Part shown: positions 57,630-64,000 of the stretch, piece after piece
How the letters are laid out: every line of letters begins with the position of its first letter
How positions within the stretch are numbered: the stretch's first letter is position 1
DNA from: CADEEN01 sp040384625
GTDB lineage: Bacteria; Pseudomonadota; Gammaproteobacteria; Burkholderiales; Burkholderiaceae_C
Length of the DNA stretch: 64,000 nt
Assembly: GCA_040384625.1 (NCBI GenBank)
Contig: JAZKIW010000049.1
Coordinates: 4,963 to 68,962 of the forward strand
Direction of reading: 5' to 3'
The notes under the pieces: generated by a model
What the model was told of the DNA's origin: nothing
Databases searched by the model: none
The model's input: the letters and a program-made list of their open reading frames with translations, nothing else
Program-made: the position numbers and the translations under genes

Positions 57630-58823
57630 ATGAACGTTCTGCGCTTCACCGACCTCGTTGCCCAGGGCCGTGTCAGCGGCCGCCGCGTCTTCATCCGCGC
57701 CGACCTCAATGTCCCGCAGGACGATGCGGGTCGCATTACCGAAGACACGCGCATCCGTGCCTCGGTGCCGTGCATCCGCATGGCGCTGGATGCCGGCGCG
57801 GCGGTGATGGTGACCTCGCACCTCGGTCGGCCGACGGAAGGCGCCTTCAAGCCCGAGGACTCGCTGGCGCCCGTGGCCGCGCGGCTGGGCGAGTTGCTCG
57901 GGTGCGATGTACCGCTGCGCTCGAACTGGGTCGACGGTGTCGACGTCGCGCCGGGCCAGGTCGTGCTGCTCGAGAACTGCCGCCTCAACCAGGGCGAGAA
58001 GAAGAGCGACGCAGCGCTGGCCAAGAAGATGGCCACGCTGTGCGACATCTTCGTGCATGATGCCTTTGGCACCGCGCACCGCGCCGAGGCCAGCACCTAC
58101 GGCATCGCCCAGTTCGCCAAGATCGCCTGCGCCGGCCCGTTGCTGGCGGCCGAGATCGACGCCATCACGAAGGCGCTGGCCCAGCCGAAGCGGCCGTTGC
58201 TGGCCATCGTCGCGGGCTCCAAGGTCAGCACCAAGCTGACGATCCTGCAGAGCCTGGCCACCAAGGTCGATGGCCTGATCGTCGGCGGCGGCATCGCCAA
58301 CACCTTCCTGCTCGCCGCCGGGATGCCGATCGGCAAGAGCCTGGCCGAGGCGGACCTGGTCGCCGAGGCGAAGGCGGTGATCGAGGCCATGAAGGCGCGC
58401 GGCGCCGCGGTGCCGATCCCGACCGACGTGGTCACCGCCAAGGCTTTTGCCGCTGATGCGCCGGCCGTGGTGAAGGACGCCGTCGACGTGGCGGCCGACG
58501 ACCTGATCCTCGACATCGGGCCGCGCACGGCAGCATTGCTGGCCGATCAGTTGCAGGCCGCCGGCACCATCGTCTGGAACGGACCGGTCGGCGTGTTCGA
58601 GTTCGACGCCTTCGCCCATGGCACGGAGACCGTTGCCCGCGCGATCGCCGCCAGCCCGGCCTTCAGCATCGCCGGCGGAGGCGACACGCTGGCCGCGATC
58701 GCTAAGTACGGCATCGAGGCCGACATCGGCTACATCTCGACCGGGGGCGGCGCCTTCCTCGAGGTGCTCGAAGGCAAGACCCTGCCGGCGTTCGAGATCC
58801 TGGCCCGTCGCGCTGACGGCTAA
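57630..58823 (+). CDS. pgk: phosphoglycerate kinase
   Basis: Glycolytic and gluconeogenic ATP-forming enzyme, 397 aa. N-terminal substrate domain with FIRADLNVPQDD, VMVTSHLGRPTEG and LLENCRLNQGEKK; C-terminal nucleotide domain with GGGIANTFLLAAG and IAGGGDTLAAI. Complete. tkt and gap, often its neighbours in Burkholderiales, are found 3 kb downstream. Confidence 0.97.
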   Translation: MNVLRFTDLVAQGRVSGRRVFIRADLNVPQDDAGRITEDTRIRASVPCIRMALDAGAAVMVTSHLGRPTEGAFKPEDSLAPVAARLGELLGCDVPLRSNWVDGVDVAPGQVVLLENCRLNQGEKKSDAALAKKMATLCDIFVHDAFGTAHRAEASTYGIAQFAKIACAGPLLAAEIDAITKALAQPKRPLLAIVAGSKVSTKLTILQSLATKVDGLIVGGGIANTFLLAAGMPIGKSLAEADLVAEAKAVIEAMKARGAAVPIPTDVVTAKAFAADAPAVVKDAVDVAADDLILDIGPRTAALLADQLQAAGTIVWNGPVGVFEFDAFAHGTETVARAIAASPAFSIAGGGDTLAAIAKYGIEADIGYISTGGGAFLEVLEGKTLPAFEILARRADG

Positions 58824-58837
58824 GGCGCCGTCAGCGC
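58810..58837. terminator. 11-bp hairpin across pgk stop, shared with convergent gene
   Basis: GCGCTGACGGC / GCCGTCAGCGC with a 6-nt loop (TAAGGC) that includes the pgk TAA; the right arm overlaps the last codons of the convergent isomerase gene. No T-run; a good candidate for a shared 3' end. Confidence 0.55.
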
Positions 58838-59454
58838 TGCACGCCCGGCCGGGCTGCTGCAGCAGCGTCCCAGGCCGGCCCCTTGAACCAGGCGTCGTCA
58901 AGCAAGGCAGCGCGCAGCATCGGCAACGCATCCAACCCCCAGAAGACCCGGCCATCGAGCTCGAAGCTCGGCACACCAAACAGGCCGCGCGCAATGGCCT
59001 CGTCGGTGGCGTTGCGCAAGGCACTCTTGACCTCGCCCGACAGGGGGTCGCGCGGCGGTCCCATCGCCTGGGTCAGCGCGGCAATGCGCCCCGGATCTGC
59101 CGCATCGGCGCCACCGATCCAGGCATGGCGCATCAAGGTTTCAACGACTTGCCGGTTCGGGCCGCAGGCCAGCGCCAGTCGCAACAAAGGTAGGGGGTTG
59201 AACGGGTGCACCGCAGGCGTGTCGAGCCGGATGCCGAGCCGGTGCGCCAGCCAGTGCACGTGGCGGAAGGTCCAGGCGCGCTTGGGCTCGATCTCGGCCG
59301 GCCCCTTCTGGCCCCAGTGCGCCAGCAGGCCGGCGAACAGCACGGGCCGGTAGGTGACGGCTACGCTGCAGCCTTCGAGCGCCGTTGGCAGGTGCTCGAA
59401 GGCCAGGTACGCAAACGGCGAGACCGGATCGAACCAGAAGTTGACGTGTTTCAT
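58831..59454 (-). CDS. 2-hydroxychromene-2-carboxylate isomerase family (DsbA-like kappa-GST) protein
   Basis: Protein of 207 aa with a thioredoxin-like fold interrupted by a helical domain. Features: FWFDPVSPFAYLAF (the Ser-Pro replacing CxxC), the YRPVLFAGLL region, and the C-terminal GLFGVPSFELDGRVFWGLDAL. Family members isomerise aromatic catabolic intermediates with glutathione; the substrate here is unknown. Starts within the GNAT stop (4-bp overlap). Confidence 0.85.
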   Translation of the reverse strand: MKHVNFWFDPVSPFAYLAFEHLPTALEGCSVAVTYRPVLFAGLLAHWGQKGPAEIEPKRAWTFRHVHWLAHRLGIRLDTPAVHPFNPLPLLRLALACGPNRQVVETLMRHAWIGGADAADPGRIAALTQAMGPPRDPLSGEVKSALRNATDEAIARGLFGVPSFELDGRVFWGLDALPMLRAALLDDAWFKGPAWDAAAAARPGVQR

Positions 59455-60002
59455 GAAGTCCCCGCGCCCTTGCTACCGATCTGCCGCAACAACAAGTCTT
59501 CGTCGTCCTCCATCGGCCAGCGCGCCAGGTCTTCGGTGCTGGCGGGGGCGAAGCCCAGGCCTTCGAGCAGGCGCCGAGAACGCTGGTTGCTGCGCTTGAA
59601 GACCGCGAGCACGGTGCGCACGCCGAACGCCGTGTGCAACTCATCGATCAGCGCCGCGACGGCTTCACTGCCCAGGCCGCGGTGCCAGTGCGCGCTGCCG
59701 AGTTCGTAGGCGACGAAGGCGCAGCCGTCGGCATCCACCGTGGCCTGCACGTAGCCGATGAGCTGGTCGGACGCCCGCTCGCGCAGGACCCAGTTCAACC
59801 ATTGTTCGCTGCCATCGCCCGAGCAGCGTGTTTCCAGCCGCTCGAAGCGCTCGCGCAGCCACTGCAGCGACTCTGGCGGCGCATTTTCATGTTCGTAGAT
59901 CGCCGGGTCACTGAGAACCTCGAACATCGCCTCGGCGTGCGCCGCGCGCTGCGGCTCCAGCGTGAGCCGCGACGATCCGATCAGGCGTTCGATGTCGGCC
60001 AT
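59451..60002 (-). CDS. GNAT-family N-acetyltransferase
   Basis: RimJ/RimL-type acetyltransferase of 183 aa. The acetyl-CoA binding loop is HRGLGSEAVAALIDEL, with SNQRSRRLLEGLGF in the C-terminal half. The target (protein N-terminus or small molecule) is unknown. Cotranscribed with the chromene-carboxylate-isomerase-like gene and divergent from the DUF72 gene, 66 bp apart. Confidence 0.82.
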   Translation of the reverse strand: MADIERLIGSSRLTLEPQRAAHAEAMFEVLSDPAIYEHENAPPESLQWLRERFERLETRCSGDGSEQWLNWVLRERASDQLIGYVQATVDADGCAFVAYELGSAHWHRGLGSEAVAALIDELHTAFGVRTVLAVFKRSNQRSRRLLEGLGFAPASTEDLARWPMEDDEDLLLRQIGSKGAGTS

Positions 60003-60068
60003 GGCCGAACGATAGCGTGCCTTGGGCCCGACAAGTCTCTACAGTCCGCAGACCGAAAGGAGTGCCCC

Positions 60069-60881
60069 ATGAGTGAGATCGGCCCAGCACGCATCCGCGT
60101 CGGCGTCGGCGGTTGGACCTTCGACCCCTGGCGCGACAACTTCTATCCATCCGGCTGGCCGCAGAGCCGGGAACTCGAGTACGCCAGCCGCCGCCTCAGC
60201 GCGATCGAGGTCAATGGCACCTACTACGGCCTGCAGAAGCCCGCCACCTTCGCGAAGTGGCGTGACGAGACGCCCGATGACTTCGTCTTCTCGCTCAAGG
60301 CCTCGCGCTACGCGACCAACCGGCGCGTGCTGGCCGAAGCGGGAGAGTCGATCCAGCGCTTCGTGGCCAGCGGCATCGCCGAACTGGGCCCCAAGCTTGG
60401 GCCGATCGTCTGGCAGTTCGCACCGACCAAGCGCTTCGACCCCGACGACTTCGAGGCCTTCCTGAAGAGCCTGCCGAACAAGGCCGATGGCCTGCCGCTG
60501 CGCCATGCCCTGGACGTGCGCCACGCCAGCTTCATGGCGCCCGAATACCTGGCCCTGGCACGGCGCTACCGGGCGGCGACCGTGTTCGCTGACTCCGACG
60601 ACTACCCGTCCTTCGCCGACGTCACCGGCGACTTCGTCTACTGCCGCACGATGCGCAGCGATGCCGCTCTGCCCGAGGGCTACGCGCCCGATGCGCTGGA
60701 CCAGATCGCGGCCTGTGCGCAGGTGTGGCGCTCGGGGCACGAGCCGGCCGGTGTGCCTCGCATCGAAGCGCCTGTGCCATCCAGCGCGGCGCGCGACGTG
60801 TTCATGTTCTTCATCAGCGGCGCCAAGGAGAAGGCGCCCGCCGCGGCGATGGCCCTGCGGGCGCGCCTGGAAAGAGCCTAG
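60069..60881 (+). CDS. DUF72 family protein
   Basis: TIM-barrel-like protein of 270 aa (YecE family). Conserved: RVGVGGWTFDPWRDNFYP, YASRRLSAIEVNGTYY, FVFSLKASRYATN, IVWQFAPTKRFD and YCRTMRS. AAGGAG (60058-60063) precedes the ATG. Function not established. Its stop overlaps the convergent murU end by 4 bp. Confidence 0.88.
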   Translation: MSEIGPARIRVGVGGWTFDPWRDNFYPSGWPQSRELEYASRRLSAIEVNGTYYGLQKPATFAKWRDETPDDFVFSLKASRYATNRRVLAEAGESIQRFVASGIAELGPKLGPIVWQFAPTKRFDPDDFEAFLKSLPNKADGLPLRHALDVRHASFMAPEYLALARRYRAATVFADSDDYPSFADVTGDFVYCRTMRSDAALPEGYAPDALDQIAACAQVWRSGHEPAGVPRIEAPVPSSAARDVFMFFISGAKEKAPAAAMALRARLERA

Positions 60882-61591
60882 GTCACGGGTCTGTTCAGGG
60901 CCTGCCAGCGCTCGGTCGTCCCGACGTCGGTCCAGGCGCCGTCCCACGCCTCGGCGCCGAGCCGGCCCGCGGCCAGTGCGGCGTCGAGGCGTGGGCGCAG
61001 GGCCAGGCGTGTGCCGGGCGCGATGCCGGCAAAGAGCGCGGCGCGAAACAAGCCCGCGCTGGCCCAGGTGCGGCGCGGCGAATCCATGGTTGCCAGACCG
61101 GTGCCGACGTCGATGCCGAAGTCGCCTTGCGCATGGTGCGGCGCGTTCGGCACCAGCCACAGGTGCGCGAGTTCGCGGCTCGCTTCAAAGCGTGCGGCGG
61201 CATCGGCGTCGAACGCAAAGCCGGGTAGAAAGACATCGCCCGACACGACCCAGAACACGCCGTCGCCGTGATCGGCCAGCCAGGGCAGGGCCTTGGCAAT
61301 GCCACCCGCGGTCTCGAGCGCGCCACCGTGGTCGCGCCCCTCGGTCGAGTAGCGCAGCCTCAGGCCCCAGCGCGCGCCGTCGCCGAGCGCAGCGGGGAAC
61401 TGTTCCTCGAGCCAGGCGGTGTTGATCACGACCTGGGACACGCCGGCGGCAGCGAGCGCCTCGAGATGCCACTCGATCAAGGGCTTGCCGCGCACTTTCA
61501 GCAGCGGCTTGGGGCAGTTGTCGGTGAGCGGGCGCATGCGCTCGCCGCGACCGGCGGCAAGGATCAGGGCGGGCGGCTGGGCGGGTGACAT
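60878..61591 (-). CDS. murU: N-acetylmuramate alpha-1-phosphate uridylyltransferase-like nucleotidyltransferase
   Basis: Sugar-nucleotidyltransferase of 237 aa with the signature LILAAGRGERMRPLT and CPKPLLKVRGKPLIEWH, followed by VINTAWL and WVVSGDVF (metal Asp). This length and pattern match MurU, which makes UDP-MurNAc in cell-wall recycling. The AmgK kinase that usually precedes it is not adjacent here, so substrate assignment is moderately secure. Confidence 0.8.
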   Translation of the reverse strand: MSPAQPPALILAAGRGERMRPLTDNCPKPLLKVRGKPLIEWHLEALAAAGVSQVVINTAWLEEQFPAALGDGARWGLRLRYSTEGRDHGGALETAGGIAKALPWLADHGDGVFWVVSGDVFLPGFAFDADAAARFEASRELAHLWLVPNAPHHAQGDFGIDVGTGLATMDSPRRTWASAGLFRAALFAGIAPGTRLALRPRLDAALAAGRLGAEAWDGAWTDVGTTERWQALNRPVT

Positions 61592-61625
61592 CGGCGCGCA
61601 GTGTAGGCGCGGTGGAAGGCCCGCT

Positions 61626-61631
61626 TAAAAT
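61626..61631 (+). promoter_or_regulatory. possible -10 box of tkt
   Basis: TAAAAT followed by CGAACG, 53 nt before the tkt ATG. There is no clear -35 and no Shine-Dalgarno; the leader is pyrimidine-rich. Confidence 0.4.
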
Positions 61632-61684
61632 CGAACGCCCTGCCCGCAGCCTCCCTCCTTGGCGCCCTTTGCGCGCCCCTCAAG

Positions 61685-63757
61685 ATGTCCAGCCTCGACA
61701 CCCAACGCGTTACCGATGACAGCGCCCCGGCGCCCTTGACCGGCGCCAGCCGCGAAGCGCTGATGGCCAATGCGATCCGCGCGCTGGCGATGGATGCCGT
61801 CCAGCAGGCCAACTCGGGTCACCCGGGCGCGCCGATGGGCATGGCCGAGATCGCGGTGGCGCTATGGGGCCGGCATCTGCGCCACAACCCGGCGCACCCG
61901 CAATGGCCGGGGCGCGACCGCTTCGTGCTGTCCAACGGCCACGGCTCCATGCTGTTGTATGCCCTGCTGCACCTCAGCGGCTATGACCTGCCGATGAGCG
62001 AGTTGCGTAACTTCCGCCAGCTGCACAGCAAGACGCCGGGGCATCCAGAGGTAGGCATGACGCCGGGCGTGGAGACCACCACCGGCCCGCTCGGCCAGGG
62101 CCTGGCCAACGCGGTGGGCATGGCGCTGGCCGAAAAGCTGCTGGCGCACGAGTTCAACCGCCCGGGCCATGCATTGGTCGACCACCACACCTACGTCTTC
62201 TTCGGCGATGGCTGCCTGATGGAGGGCGTGAGCCACGAGGCAAGCGCACTGGCTGCGGCCTGGAAGTTGAACAAGCTGATCGCGATCTACGACCACAACG
62301 GCATCAGCATCGATGGCCGCGTCGAGCCCTGGTTCGTCGACGACAGCGCCAAGCGCTTCGAGGCCTATGGCTGGAATGTCCTGCGCGACGTGGACGGGCA
62401 CGACGTGGCCGCCGTCGATGCCGCGATCACCAAGGCCAGGCAGAGCACCGACAAGCCGACGCTCATCGTCGCCCGCACCAGTATCGGCAAGGGCTCGCCG
62501 AACCGTGCCGGCACAGCCAAGGCGCATGGCGAGGCGCTGGGCGCCGACGAGGTCAAGCTGACGCGGGCTGCGCTCGGCTGGAGCCACGAGCCTTTCGTGG
62601 TCCCGGAAGCCGCTTACACGGCCTGGGACGCCAAGGCGCGCGGCGCCAAGGCGGAAGCCGCCTGGGAAGCGACGATGGCCGCCTACAAGGCCGCGTTCCC
62701 AGAGCTCGCGGCAGAGTTCGTGCGCCGCACGCGCGGCGACCTGCCCAAGGGCTTCGCGCAGACCGTCGTCGATGCGATGGTCGCCGCGCACGGCAAAGCC
62801 GAGACCGTGGCCTCGCGCAAGGCGAGCCAGATCGCGCTCGAGGCCTTCACCAAGGCCCTGCCTGAAATGCTGGGCGGCTCGGCCGACCTGACCGGGTCGA
62901 ACCTGACCAACACCACGAGCGCGACCGCCTTGCGCTTCGACAGCCTGGGCACCCCCAATGGCGGGCGCCACATCAACTACGGCGTGCGCGAGTTCGGCAT
63001 GGCCGCGGTGATGAACGGCGTCGCCCTGCATGGCGGCTTTATTCCCTACGGCGGCACCTTCCTGACCTTTTCGGACTACAGCCGCAACGCGATCCGCATG
63101 GCGGCGCTGATGAAACGGCGCGTGATACACGTCTTCACGCACGACTCGATCGGCCTTGGCGAAGACGGGCCGACGCACCAGAGCGTCGAACACGCTGCCA
63201 GCCTGCGCCTGATCCCCGGCCTGGACGTCTGGCGCCCGGCCGACACCGTCGAAACCGCGGTCGCGTGGGCGGTGGCGCTGGGCAACCGGGCGCGTCCGAG
63301 CGCCTTGCTGCTGTCGCGCCAGAACCTGCCGTACCTGCCCAAGGCGGCCCTCGACACCATCAGCCAGGGCGCGTATGTGCTGGCCGAGCCGGGCGAGGTC
63401 GGGCTGAAGAAGACCGCCCAGGCCGTCATCATCGCCACCGGCAGCGAGGTGCAACTCGCGCTGCATGCGCAGCAGCTGCTGGCGGGCGACGGCATCGCGG
63501 TGCGCGTCGTTTCGATGCCGAGCACGACGGCCTTCGATCGCCAGAGCGTGGCCTACAAGTCCCAGGTTTTGCCTGCGAAAGTACCGCGCATCGCAGTCGA
63601 GGCCGGCGTCACCGACGGTTGGTGGAAGTACGGCTGCGCGGCCGTGGTCGGCATCGACACCTATGGCGAGAGCGCGCCGGCGCCGGCGTTGTTCAAGTAC
63701 TTCCATCTCACCGCGCAGAACGTCGCCGACACGGTGCGCCAGGTGCTCGGACGTTGA
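61685..63757 (+). CDS. tkt: transketolase
   Basis: Thiamine-diphosphate enzyme of the pentose phosphate pathway, 690 aa. Motifs: QQANSGHPGAPMGMAEIA (N-terminal TPP domain), FFGDGCLMEGVSHEASALAA (GDG...N-type cofactor motif), and FTHDSIGLGEDGPTHQSVEH with the catalytic His pair. A short N-terminal extension (about 20 residues) precedes the conserved start. Followed by gap. Confidence 0.97.
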   Translation: MSSLDTQRVTDDSAPAPLTGASREALMANAIRALAMDAVQQANSGHPGAPMGMAEIAVALWGRHLRHNPAHPQWPGRDRFVLSNGHGSMLLYALLHLSGYDLPMSELRNFRQLHSKTPGHPEVGMTPGVETTTGPLGQGLANAVGMALAEKLLAHEFNRPGHALVDHHTYVFFGDGCLMEGVSHEASALAAAWKLNKLIAIYDHNGISIDGRVEPWFVDDSAKRFEAYGWNVLRDVDGHDVAAVDAAITKARQSTDKPTLIVARTSIGKGSPNRAGTAKAHGEALGADEVKLTRAALGWSHEPFVVPEAAYTAWDAKARGAKAEAAWEATMAAYKAAFPELAAEFVRRTRGDLPKGFAQTVVDAMVAAHGKAETVASRKASQIALEAFTKALPEMLGGSADLTGSNLTNTTSATALRFDSLGTPNGGRHINYGVREFGMAAVMNGVALHGGFIPYGGTFLTFSDYSRNAIRMAALMKRRVIHVFTHDSIGLGEDGPTHQSVEHAASLRLIPGLDVWRPADTVETAVAWAVALGNRARPSALLLSRQNLPYLPKAALDTISQGAYVLAEPGEVGLKKTAQAVIIATGSEVQLALHAQQLLAGDGIAVRVVSMPSTTAFDRQSVAYKSQVLPAKVPRIAVEAGVTDGWWKYGCAAVVGIDTYGESAPAPALFKYFHLTAQNVADTVRQVLGR

Positions 63758-63809
63758 ACGCCAGACGGGACTGAACTGAATCCTTCACTGAACACACGGA
63801 GTTCGCATC

Positions 63810-64000
63810 ATGACGATCAAAGTAGGCATCAATGGCTTCGGCCGCATCGGGCGCATGGTGTTTCGCGCCGCGGTGCAGAACTTTTCCGATGACATCGAGG
63901 TCGTCGGAATCAACGACCTGCTCGAGCCCGATTACCTGGCCTACATGCTGCAGTACGACTCGGTGCACGGCCGCTTCAAGGGCACGATCGCGGTCGACGG
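63810..64000 (+). CDS. gap: glyceraldehyde-3-phosphate dehydrogenase, 3'-truncated by window edge
   Basis: First 63 codons only. The NAD-binding start IKVGINGFGRIGRMVFRA and VVGINDLLEPDYLAYMLQYDS are diagnostic. CGGAG (63797-63801) precedes the ATG. It lies 52 bp after tkt in the same direction, the usual Burkholderiales tkt-gap order. The catalytic Cys is beyond the window. Confidence 0.96.
   Translation, partial: MTIKVGINGFGRIGRMVFRAAVQNFSDDIEVVGINDLLEPDYLAYMLQYDSVHGRFKGTIAVD

Noticed and set aside
61862..63706. 614-codon open frame antisense to tkt
   Set aside because: Mirror of the transketolase gene. No recognisable domain and composition typical of a GC-rich shadow frame.
1..64000. 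Mobile elements, CRISPR arrays, tRNA or rRNA genes
   Set aside because: No transposase, integrase, phage gene, direct-repeat array or cloverleaf-like sequence was recognised; the intergenic spaces are too short for most of these.

Overview
The window is about two-thirds G+C and almost fully coding, with many 4-bp ATGA/GTGA stop-start overlaps. Gene content and order (bamE/fur divergent pair; hpf-ptsN-hprK; leuS-lptE-holA with exbB/exbD; yajC-secD-secF; dprA/LysM protein/def-fmt; algZ/algR beside argH) point to a betaproteobacterium of the order Burkholderiales, perhaps the Rubrivivax-Leptothrix-Roseateles group. This is inference from synteny and protein character. I found no rRNA, tRNA, CRISPR array, insertion sequence or prophage.

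Layout. 1-5.6 kb: the 3' part of ppc, then a small quinate/shikimate catabolism operon (QsuD-like dehydrogenase, HPPD-like protein, 3-dehydroshikimate dehydratase-like barrel) and a cyclic-nucleotide-binding protein. 5.6-13 kb: an AlgR/AlgZ-type two-component pair divergent from argH. ArgH is followed by a small channel-like membrane protein, a TrpF-like protein and the overlapping run thiL-pgpA-pncC-ghrA. 13-22.4 kb: a minus-strand run bamE-dapB-exbB-exbD-leuS-lptE-holA, divergent fur, then hpf-ptsN-hprK. 22.4-24.3 kb: corA and a small periplasmic TonB-C-like protein.

24.3-33.5 kb is the most distinctive region. Eight minus-strand genes (FAD amine-oxidase-like protein, DUF1365, Cfa-family methyltransferase, chalcone-isomerase-like protein, GPH/MFS transporter, DUF3833 lipoprotein, SDR, NTF2-like protein) face a MerR-type regulator. 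That regulator keeps the W-x9-EH and ExHxxG signatures of the adenosylcobalamin photoreceptors CarH/LitR. It is followed by a di-iron protein with the ligand pattern of acyl-ACP desaturases. The 441-bp divergent region is locally AT-rich and holds a TTGACA/TATTGT promoter with a palindrome over its -10 box. The leader of about 265 nt contains a long purine/pyrimidine simple repeat inside a hairpin. It ends in a strong Rho-independent terminator placed between the promoter and the TTG start of the first gene. I read this as a light-controlled membrane-lipid remodelling/photoprotection operon that may also be controlled by attenuation.

33.5-50.7 kb: GST, EamA transporter, rhombosortase-like protease and glnE on the minus strand; yhdP and a Nit1-like amidase on the plus strand; a UbiH-type monooxygenase; yajC-secD-secF; and a DUF1631 protein. 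50.7-64 kb: smg, dprA and a LysM protein on the minus strand; def-fmt; a lipoprotein; a DUF2807 protein; azlCD; pgk; small enzymes; murU; tkt; and the start of gap, cut by the window edge. Several genes (pgk, leuS, azlC) have a -10-like hexamer 6-7 nt before the ATG and no Shine-Dalgarno sequence, which suggests leaderless transcripts.
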